A DNA stretch of 64,000 nt from Novilysobacter_A longmucuonensis (GTDB taxonomy: Bacteria > Pseudomonadota > Gammaproteobacteria > Xanthomonadales > Xanthomonadaceae), in NCBI RefSeq assembly GCF_046600735.1, contig NZ_JBJMAW010000001.1:310001-374000 (forward strand), in the 5' to 3' direction. Both the position numbers and the translations under genes were made by a program. The notes under the pieces were generated by a model. The model saw only the letters and a list, made by a program, of their open reading frames with translations. It was not told the DNA's origin and did no database searches. This document shows positions 57,615 through 64,000 of this stretch, in pieces; positions within the stretch are counted from its first letter, which is position 1, and the number at the start of each line of letters is the position of its first letter.

Positions 57615-59134
57615 CGACCCGAGTGACAATCAACCGCCTGGCCACCGGGGTGCCGGGCCTGGACGAAGTGCTCGGCGGCGGCCTGCCCGAGTTCTCGTTC
57701 AACGTGATCGCCGGGGCGCCCGGCTGCGGCAAGACCACGCTGGCCCACCAGATGATGTTTACGCTGGCCTCCGCGGAGCGCCCGGCGCTCTACCTGACAG
57801 TACTCGGCGAGCCACCGATGAAGATGCTGCGCTACCAGCAGCAGTTCGATTTTTTTGACAACGAGGCGATCAACCGCCACGTGCATTTCGTCAACCTGAG
57901 CGACGATGCCGCGACCGGCAATTTCGACCGACTGCTGCGCCGCATCGTCTCCGAGGTCGAAGCGCACGCGCCGGCGGTGGTGTTCGTGGACTCGTTCCGC
58001 TCGATGGCGCGGGCGGGCATGGTCCAGAACGCCCAAGAGCACGACCTGCAGCAGTTCGTGCAGCACCTGGGCCTGCTGATGACCAGCTGGCAGGCCACCT
58101 CGTTCCTGATCGGCGAATATTCCAACGAGACCGACGCCAATCCGGTGTTCACCGTGGCCGACGGCATGATCTGCCTGCGCCAGAGCGTGCAGCGCAACTC
58201 GATGGTCCGCAAGATCGAGGTCATGAAGATGCGCGGCCAAGCGACGCTGCCGGGGCTGCACAGCTTCCGTATCAGCCCGGCCGGGATCAGGGTGTTCGCG
58301 CCGGCGTACATCGTGGATCCGGAGTGCGCAGGGGCGAGCCAGCACGCGCCCGAGACGCGTCTGTCGATGGGCATACCGGAGCTGGACAAGATGTTCGGCG
58401 GCGGCCTGCCCCAAGGCTTTTCGCTGCTGGTGGCGGGTCCTTCGGGATCGGGCAAGAGCATTCTGGCCGGTGCTTTCCTGGCAGCAGGCGCGGCGCGCGG
58501 CGAAACCGGCGTGATGGTCGCGTTCGAGCAGCATCCCAACCGCTCGCGGCAACGCGTGGTCGCTGAATTGATCGAAAGCGGCCAGGTCGGCCTCATCACC
58601 ACCCGCGCGCCCGACACCTCGATCGACGAGATCGTGCACCGCATCACCGACGAGGTCCACCGAATCAAGGCGACCCGCGTGGTCATCGATTCACTCACCG
58701 GTTTCGAGCTGCTGGTCGCCCCGACCTTCCAGAGCGACTTCCGCGAATCGCAGCTGCGCCTGGTCACCGCGCTGGCAGGCGCGGGCGTCACCGTGCTGAT
58801 GACCGCCGAGCTTGAGGACCGTTACAACGAGCTGCGCTTCAATCCGTTCGGCACCGCGTCGCTGACCGACGCGATCATCGTGCAGCGCTACATCGAGGTC
58901 GAGAGCCGGCTGCTGCGCGTGATGGCGGTGGCCAAGGTGCGCGCGAGCAACCACTCCAGCGAGTTGCGGCTGTACAGCATCGATGAAGACGGCATCCAGG
59001 TGGGCGAGTCGCTGCCCGACCAGGAGGGGCTGCTCGGCGGCAGACCGACCAGAAAACCGGACAAGCCGGACCGGTCGGTCACGGGGGCCAAGTCGGATCC
59101 CGAGGACTCCGGCCAGGCCGGCAGCTCGTCATGA
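57611..59134 (+). CDS. KaiC-like double-domain ATPase
   Basis: 507 residues, two RecA/KaiC domains. Domain 1: RLATGVPGLDEVLGGGLPEF, Walker A GAPGCGKTT, Walker B-like VVFVDSFRS. Domain 2: LSMGIPELDKMFGGGLPQGF, Walker A GPSGSGKS, VVIDSLTGFELL. The paired catalytic glutamates of cyanobacterial KaiC are reduced to one per domain (LGEP in domain 1, FEQH in domain 2). The C-terminal 45 residues are a Lys/Asp/Gly/Ser tail. Non-cyanobacterial KaiC proteins are linked to stress or timing; there is no kaiA or kaiB here. It overlaps both neighbours (ATGA each side). Confidence 0.9.
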   Translation: MTTRVTINRLATGVPGLDEVLGGGLPEFSFNVIAGAPGCGKTTLAHQMMFTLASAERPALYLTVLGEPPMKMLRYQQQFDFFDNEAINRHVHFVNLSDDAATGNFDRLLRRIVSEVEAHAPAVVFVDSFRSMARAGMVQNAQEHDLQQFVQHLGLLMTSWQATSFLIGEYSNETDANPVFTVADGMICLRQSVQRNSMVRKIEVMKMRGQATLPGLHSFRISPAGIRVFAPAYIVDPECAGASQHAPETRLSMGIPELDKMFGGGLPQGFSLLVAGPSGSGKSILAGAFLAAGAARGETGVMVAFEQHPNRSRQRVVAELIESGQVGLITTRAPDTSIDEIVHRITDEVHRIKATRVVIDSLTGFELLVAPTFQSDFRESQLRLVTALAGAGVTVLMTAELEDRYNELRFNPFGTASLTDAIIVQRYIEVESRLLRVMAVAKVRASNHSSELRLYSIDEDGIQVGESLPDQEGLLGGRPTRKPDKPDRSVTGAKSDPEDSGQAGSSS

Positions 59135-60390
59135 GCCCGACCACTGGCCGCAACGACCACGCAGCCGACGAGGCCGCGCGCGAGCTGGCCGGACTACAGC
59201 ACGAGATCGTGAAGGCGCGGGCGCAACTGGCCGGGTTGCAACGGCACGTGCGCGAGGCGCAGGCCCAGCGCGACCACGATCAGGTGCCGGCCACGACCGC
59301 GCGCCGGCACTCCGACACGACCGAGGCGAACACGCAACTGGCCGATGATCACGCGTTGGCGATGGCCACGCACGAACGCCGGCACTCCGCGAACAGAGAG
59401 GCGAACACGCAACGGGCGGACGATCATGCCGGCGCGATCGCCGCGCACGAGCGCCAGCACTCCGAGAACAAGGAAGCGAACACGCAGCGGGCCGACAATC
59501 ATGCTGGCGCGCTTGCCGCGCACGAACGCCAGCATTCCGAGGACAAAGCGGCGCACACCCAATTGGTGGGCGACCACGAACGCGCAGAGGCCGCGCATGA
59601 AAACCAGCACACGCAGCAGCAGGAGGCCAACGCCCAGCTGGTGCTGGCCGCGCTCGGTGCCCAGGACCTGCAGGCCGCGGCCGAGCAGGCGCAGCGGCGC
59701 CAGACGGAGTTTCTGGCAGTGCTCGCGCACGAGCTGCGCAACCCGCTGGCACCGATCAGCAGCGCCGCGTCGATGCTGGGCATGGTCGGCTCGGATGACG
59801 ACACGTTGCCGCGATTGCGGGAGATCATCGAACGCCAGGTGACGCACATGTCACGCCTGGTCGGCGACCTGCTCGATGTCTCGCGCGCCAGCACCGGCAA
59901 GCTGCGGCTCGAGCGCGAGACGGTCGACTTGGCCCGGATCATCGATCAGGCCATCGACGCCAGCCGGCCGGCGATCAAGGCGCGCGGGCAGCATCTGGAC
60001 CTGCATCGCCCGGCTCGCGCGCTGGAGGTGCACGGCGACCCGGTCCGGCTGGCGCAGGTCCTGTGCAACCTGCTCGACAACGCCTGCAAGTACACGCCCA
60101 AGGGCGGCGAACTCGGGCTTTCGGTCGCGGTGGAGGGCGAGTCCGTCGTGATCACCGTGTCCGACAACGGCATCGGGATCAGCGCCGACGCCCTGGGCAA
60201 CGTCTTCGAGCCGTTCGTGCAGGAGCCGCACGCCACCGGCTTCCACGGCGGCGGCCTCGGGATCGGGCTGACGGTGGTGAAGCAATTGATCGACGCCCAT
60301 GGCGGCACCGTGACCGCCCGCAGCGCCGGCAGCGGCCAAGGCAGCCAGTTCGTGGTGACGTTGCCCATGCTCGACCCGGAGCACCTGTAG
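59131..60390 (+). CDS. Soluble histidine kinase with 25-residue His-rich repeats
   Basis: 419 residues without a membrane helix or PAS domain. An N-terminal coiled coil (1-57) leads to 4-5 repeats of 25 residues (58-82, 83-107, 108-132, 133-157, then a decayed copy), consensus RQHSENKEANTQRADDHA then GAIAAHE, with His at positions 3, 17 and 24. The kinase core follows: H-box FLAVLAHELRNPLAPIS, N-box LLDNACKYTPKGG, G-boxes VSDNGIGI and GGGLGIGLTVVKQLID. No response regulator is encoded nearby. It starts inside the KaiC-like gene (ATGA), so it is likely its signalling partner. Confidence 0.88.
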   Translation: MSPTTGRNDHAADEAARELAGLQHEIVKARAQLAGLQRHVREAQAQRDHDQVPATTARRHSDTTEANTQLADDHALAMATHERRHSANREANTQRADDHAGAIAAHERQHSENKEANTQRADNHAGALAAHERQHSEDKAAHTQLVGDHERAEAAHENQHTQQQEANAQLVLAALGAQDLQAAAEQAQRRQTEFLAVLAHELRNPLAPISSAASMLGMVGSDDDTLPRLREIIERQVTHMSRLVGDLLDVSRASTGKLRLERETVDLARIIDQAIDASRPAIKARGQHLDLHRPARALEVHGDPVRLAQVLCNLLDNACKYTPKGGELGLSVAVEGESVVITVSDNGIGISADALGNVFEPFVQEPHATGFHGGGLGIGLTVVKQLIDAHGGTVTARSAGSGQGSQFVVTLPMLDPEHL

Positions 60391-60416
60391 AGCCGAGCTT
60401 GATCGGCTGCTCCTAC
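60387..60416. repeat. Family III repeat supplying both stop codons
   Basis: GTAGAGCCGAGCTTGATCGG then CTGCTCCTAC. The left GTAG provides the kinase TAG and the right CTAC, read on the other strand, provides the gluconokinase TAG. The convergent genes are 22 bases apart. Confidence 0.8.
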
Positions 60417-60967
60417 GCAATCCGGCGCAGGTTGGAGATCACCTGTTCCACGGTGTCCGCCACCGGCCCGAGCGGTCGCACGATGACCGCCCTTTCGTCC
60501 GCGGCCGGTGGCTGCAACGTTGCCAACTGGTCGTCCAGCAGCGATTGCGGCATGAAGTGCCCGCGGCGTCGGTGTATGCGTTGCATCAGCGTGTCGCGGT
60601 CGAGATCCAGGTGCACGAACACCATGTGCTCCGCAGCCCTGCGCAGGCGGTCGCGGTAGACGCGCTTTAGCGCCGAGCAGGCAACGACGATCCGGCCGCC
60701 GCCCGCGACCCGGGACGAGATGGCGCGTGCCACGGAGTCCAGCCAAGGTGCCCGATCAGCATCGGTCAGGGCGGTCCCGGCGGCGAGCCTGGCGCGGTTG
60801 GCGGGCGGGTGCAGGTCGTCGGCATCCATGAAATCGTGCCCCAGCCGCTCGGCCAGGGCGCGGGCGATGGTGGTCTTGCCTGAGCCGGACACGCCCATCA
60901 CAACGATGGCCGATGGGATGGACGGCGGGGCGAGGTGGGGCTCCGGATATTCGGGCGAAGGACTCAT
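60413..60967 (-). CDS. gntK: Gluconokinase
   Basis: 184 residues from an ATG giving MSPSPEYPEPHLAPPSIPSA. P-loop VVMGVSGSGKTTIARALAER, the substrate segment DFMDADDLHPPANRARLAAG, TDADRAPWLDS and CSALKRVYRDRLR are the gluconokinase pattern. It phosphorylates gluconate for entry to the pentose phosphate or Entner-Doudoroff routes. The upstream start context is weak; an in-frame extension of 22 residues is possible but lacks homology. No gluconate transporter or dehydratase lies beside it. Confidence 0.92.
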   Translation of the reverse strand: MSPSPEYPEPHLAPPSIPSAIVVMGVSGSGKTTIARALAERLGHDFMDADDLHPPANRARLAAGTALTDADRAPWLDSVARAISSRVAGGGRIVVACSALKRVYRDRLRRAAEHMVFVHLDLDRDTLMQRIHRRRGHFMPQSLLDDQLATLQPPAADERAVIVRPLGPVADTVEQVISNLRRIA

Positions 60968-61073
60968 CGGAAGTTCTCGCTCCGCGCTCCTGGTCCGGTG
61001 GATCAGGGACCATACGCAGGAGCGCGTGAGCACAGGTTGATCGCGTCCGGTGGGGCTGGGGCGTCGAGCCGCC

Positions 61074-61489
61074 AGCGCAGCGGAGCAAGCTCCGCCATAC
61101 CCCCCGGTTCTTGTAGGAGCGCCCCATGGGCGCGATCGGGTTTCACCGCGTCGGCCCGAAAAGCATCGCGGCCATGGGCCGCTCCTACAGGTGCGACGAC
61201 GCTGCGCGGGTGCAGCGGAGCAAGCTCCGCTCTACCCCCCGCAGTTTCGTAGGAGCGCCCCATGGGCGCGATCGCGGTCTACCGCGTCGGCACGAAAAGC
61301 ATCGCGGCTATGGGCCGCTCCTACAGGGGACGATGCTGCACGGTGCCGTAGAGCCGAGCTTGCTCGGCTTTCGTGTTTGCCCGGAAGGTTCGTTGTGGCC
61401 GTGGCGGTGCAGCGGAGCAAGCTCCGCTCTACCCTCGGATTTGCGGGGCAACACCACATCGCACTCATCGCGGCCATGGGCCGCTCCTA
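61074..61489. repeat. Cluster of alternating family II and GCAGCGGAGCAAGCTCCGC hairpins
   Basis: Family II elements at 61113-61188 and 61249-61324 are direct duplicates at a 136-base period, and a lone right end is at about 61464-61489. Between and around them are hairpins CAGCGGAGCAAGCTCCGC (61074, 61213, 61412) and one family III copy (GTAGAGCCGAGCTTGCTCGG near 61350). They fill the 541-base gap between gntK and btuB; no gene is supported. Confidence 0.88.
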
Positions 61490-61508
61490 CGTCGAGGCGG
61501 TGCGTGCG

Positions 61509-63365
61509 TCAGTCCGCCGGCGCGTAGCGCAAGGTCAGGAACCACTCGCGCCCGGGCTGGTTGTAGAACGATGAGGTCTCGTAGTCGCGGTCGAACACGT
61601 TGGCCAGCCGCGCCTGCAGGGTCCATGCGGGCGCGAGGACGTACTCGGCACGCAGATCGAGCGTCGCGTAGCCGGCGAGCCTGCGGGTGTTGGCGACATC
61701 ATCGAAGCGCGAGCCTTCCGCGACGCCGGTCAGCCCGACGCGCAAGGTGTCGAACGCCCGGTCCAGGTCGATCCGGGCGCTCTGGCGCGCGCGCCGCGGC
61801 AGTTCATTGCCTGCGTTGAAGCCGATGAGATTCTCGGTGTCGAGCACGCTGACGCTGGCCGCGATCGCCCACTGCGCGAGTTCGGCATCCAGCCCCAGTT
61901 CGGCGCCGCGCAGGCGCGCGCGTTCGATGTTGTTGGGCAGGAACAGACTCGCGTCATAGGCGATCAGGTCATCGACCTCGGTATCGAACCCGTCCAGCCG
62001 CCAGCTCGCGCGCTCGCCGCGCCAGGCCAGGCCGGCCTCCCAGGTGCGCGATTCCTCCGGGCGCAGCGCGGGGTTGCCGAAGAACGGGAAGTACAGCTCG
62101 TTGAAGGTCGGCGCCTTGAACGCGGTGCCGTAGCCGGCACTCACGCGCCAGGCGTCGGTGAGCTCGATGCCCCAGGCAGCACTGCCGGTGGTGGCGTCGC
62201 CGAACTGGTCGTTGTCATCAACTCGCAGCGCGAACTGCAACGACTGCATGGCAAACATACCTTGGTATTGCGCGAACGCGGCGCGGTTGCTGCGCTCGGT
62301 TTCGGCGTAGGTGGTGCTGCTGTCGACCCGGTCGCGCAGCCAGTCCAGCCCGAGCGTCAACAGCTGGTCGCGGGCCAGTCCGAAGTCGCCCTGCAGGGTG
62401 GCGCTGTCGCGGTCGGTGTCGAAGTAGCCCAGGAACGCCTGGTTCTTGAAGTTGTCGGAGGCATCGACATTGCGGCCGGCGGCCAGCTGCAGCCTGATCC
62501 GGTCCGACGGCGTCCAGGTGCTGCTGCCGCCGATCACCTGCTGCACGGTCTCGGAGCCGTTGGTGAAGTCGCCGTCGAACCGGGTTTCGCCCTCGGCGCG
62601 CAGCGCATGCAGGTCCAAGGCCAGGGTGTCGCCGGCCTCGATGCCGCCGCGCAGCGACAGCGACCGGTTGCGGTAGCCGTCGCGATCGGGTTCCGGCTCG
62701 GCGATGAAGCAACCGCCGGAGAACGGCGTCGGCGTGGCTACGTCGCAGGCGTCGATGCCGTCGGTGCGCTGGTAGGCCGCGTCGATGCCGAACCACGCCT
62801 GCCCGTTGCCGCCACCGAGGCCGGCGCTGGCCTCGCGGTGGTCGTGGCTGCCCACGGTGACGCTGGCACGCGGGTTGATGCCGTCGCGGTCGCGCCGGGT
62901 GAAGATCTGGATCACCCCGCCGATCGCGTCGGCGCCGTACAGGCTGGAGCGCGGGCCGCGCACGATCTCGACCCGGTCGATCAGCGCCAGCGGCAGGTTC
63001 TGGAACGACACCAGGCCAGAGGTCGACGAGCCCATCCGCACGCCGTCGACCAGCACCAGGACATGGTCGGACTCGCTGCCGCGCATGAACAACGTGGTGA
63101 GCTTGCCGGGCCCGCCCTGGTTGGAGATCGAAATGCCGGCGCGGCCGCGCAGCAGCTCGGGCAGCGAGCGCGCCTGGCTGCGCACGATGGCGTCGCGGTC
63201 GATCACCTGCACCGGCGCGAGTGCTTCATCGGCGCTGATCGCGGTGCGGGTGGCGGTGACGACGACCTCGTCGAGATCGAGCGCGTCGTCATGCGTCTGC
63301 GCGTGGGCGAAAGCGGGCAGGGCGAGCGCGCAGGCGGCGGTCAGCTTGAGAAGGCGGAACTGCAT
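61509..63365 (-). CDS. btuB: TonB-dependent vitamin B12 receptor
   Basis: 618 residues, outer membrane. Signal peptide MQFRLLKLTAACALALPAFA (cleaved after AHA), TonB box region LDEVVVTATR, plug domain with LPELLRGRAGISISNQGGPG and FMRGSESDHVLVLVDGVRMG, and a 22-strand barrel ending WFLTLRYAPAD. The length is that of BtuB. The cobalamin riboswitch upstream makes corrinoid transport firm. The rest of the transporter (BtuCDF) is not in the window. Confidence 0.94.
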   Translation of the reverse strand: MQFRLLKLTAACALALPAFAHAQTHDDALDLDEVVVTATRTAISADEALAPVQVIDRDAIVRSQARSLPELLRGRAGISISNQGGPGKLTTLFMRGSESDHVLVLVDGVRMGSSTSGLVSFQNLPLALIDRVEIVRGPRSSLYGADAIGGVIQIFTRRDRDGINPRASVTVGSHDHREASAGLGGGNGQAWFGIDAAYQRTDGIDACDVATPTPFSGGCFIAEPEPDRDGYRNRSLSLRGGIEAGDTLALDLHALRAEGETRFDGDFTNGSETVQQVIGGSSTWTPSDRIRLQLAAGRNVDASDNFKNQAFLGYFDTDRDSATLQGDFGLARDQLLTLGLDWLRDRVDSSTTYAETERSNRAAFAQYQGMFAMQSLQFALRVDDNDQFGDATTGSAAWGIELTDAWRVSAGYGTAFKAPTFNELYFPFFGNPALRPEESRTWEAGLAWRGERASWRLDGFDTEVDDLIAYDASLFLPNNIERARLRGAELGLDAELAQWAIAASVSVLDTENLIGFNAGNELPRRARQSARIDLDRAFDTLRVGLTGVAEGSRFDDVANTRRLAGYATLDLRAEYVLAPAWTLQARLANVFDRDYETSSFYNQPGREWFLTLRYAPAD

Positions 63366-63530
63366 CGGTGGTTCTCCATCGCACGGAATCCCGTGCCGGT
63401 AGCGAGGGAAAGTCGGATGCAGAGGGAGAGAGGCCGCGAGATCGGGCGGACAGCACCGGCGTCGCCGCCGCAATGCCCGCCGCATCGCAACCAGTGGTGG
63501 GTGTGTCGGCGTTTGCCCAGACACCCCGCT

Positions 63531-63735
63531 GCAAGGCCGGTCTCCGGACTTGCAAGTGGAAGCGGTGATCCTGCTTCCGGCCGAGGCGCCTTCCCACGCT
63601 GCTGCGCAGTGGCGGATGCCGCGGCCTTGACTCGCTTACCGTTGCGGGGGCAGTGCCGGAATGTGCCGCGTGGTCGCGGCGGTCACCGGCTTCCCGTTTC
63701 AACCCGTTGGCAGACAGCCGCCGGGTCACCTTGGA
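63531..63735 (-). ncRNA. Cobalamin riboswitch upstream of btuB
   Basis: Read on the minus strand: GGTGACCCGGC near the 5' end, then TTGAAACGGGAAGCCGGTGA, CTGCCCCCGCAACGGTAAGC then GAGTC, GCCACTG, GTGGGAAGG, and the B12 box AAGTCCGGAGACCGGCC between TTGC/GCAA arms. This is the full conserved core. Downstream, GGGTGTC and GACACACCC (about 63499-63525) form a hairpin that may be part of the switch between ligand-bound and free states; there is no T-run, so translational control is more likely than termination. Confidence 0.95.
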
Positions 63736-63795
63736 GCGCGCGCAGTCTAGCCGAAAAGTTCGCCGCGCGCGGTGGCTTCTTGTTCCGGACGTTTG

Positions 63796-63980
63796 TAGGA
63801 GCGGCTTCAGCCGCGAGCTCTTGCTCCGGACTTTTGTAGGAGCGACGTGAGTCGCGACCGGGACTACGGCCGCGACGTGCATCGCGCCCATGGGGCGCTC
63901 CTACAACAGCGCCAGCCATCGTCGCGATCGGACGATGCTTCGGCGCACCGGTTGGGAATCGCGGCTGAAGCCGCTGCTGC
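63796..63980. repeat. Mixed family I/II repeat ends at the right edge
   Basis: A family I left end (GTAGGAGCGGCTTCAGCCGC from 63796), a GTAGGAGCGACGTGAGTCGC end (63837) paired with CATCGCGCCCATGGGGCGCT then CCTAC (to 63904), and a decayed family I right end (ATCGCGGCTGAAGCCGCTGC, about 63958). From the riboswitch to the end of the window no gene is seen. Confidence 0.8.
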
Positions 63981-64000
63981 GGGATCACGACGATCGTGAA

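Noticed and set aside
62262..63839. 525-residue plus-strand frame over btuB and the riboswitch
   Set aside because: Antisense to a well-defined TonB receptor; Gly/Ala/Val/Arg-rich with no domains.

Overview
The window looks like a chromosomal segment of a high-GC gammaproteobacterium of the Xanthomonadaceae/Lysobacteraceae (Lysobacter, Luteimonas, Stenotrophomonas or Pseudoxanthomonas type). The grounds are the chain fmdB-aspS-yebC-ruvC-ruvA-ruvB-ybgC-tolQRAB-pal-cpoB-queE-queC-tRNA-Lys, a fused glucosylglycerol-phosphate synthase/phosphatase beside a YcaD-type transporter (a Stenotrophomonas arrangement), a DUF3011 protein, a lipoyl-domain dihydrolipoamide dehydrogenase, and a very high load of short dispersed inverted repeats. 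No phage, integrase, transposase or CRISPR array is visible.

Layout. 1-8.1 kb: start of a CPA2 antiporter, an ABC-F ATPase, a sodium:solute symporter, and the ggpPS/ycaD osmolyte pair. 8.2-25.9 kb: translation, recombination, Tol-Pal envelope and queuosine genes, ending in tRNA-Lys. 26-28.8 kb: two membrane proteins, a 64-residue conserved protein and a DUF2884 protein. 28.9-33.5 kb: pyruvate dehydrogenase E2 and E3 with an MscS channel between them and no E1. 33.9-41.7 kb: the full F-type ATP synthase operon atpIBEFHAGDC with a clear sigma-70 promoter and a strong terminator. 41.8-43.8 kb: a GtrA-like protein and glmU. 43.9-54.9 kb: an 11-kb leftward unit (HlyD adaptor, small ORF, ABC ATPase, four FtsX/MacB-type permeases as two duplicated pairs, a sigma-54 activator and its histidine kinase). 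It is headed by an excellent sigma-54 promoter and an upstream cluster of half-sites, so the unit appears to carry its own activator. 54.9-60.4 kb: glmS, then a tightly coupled trio of an unknown protein, a KaiC-like ATPase without KaiB, and a soluble histidine kinase with 25-residue histidine-rich repeats. 60.4-64 kb: gluconokinase, a repeat cluster, and btuB behind a cobalamin riboswitch.

The most unusual non-coding feature is a recurring design in operon spacers. A tandem array of a short G-rich unit (GGGACNN heptamers, or unrelated GGGAACAG-like and CGCAAAGAA-like units) follows a stop codon, and its inverted complement sits just before the next start, so the transcript can fold into a long hairpin. 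It occurs in the ruv, tol and atp operons, and in two genes the repeat has become coding sequence. The two candidate undescribed systems are the KaiC/His-repeat kinase trio and the sigma-54-controlled double FtsX operon. All functions are read from recognised motifs and gene order; no database search was run.
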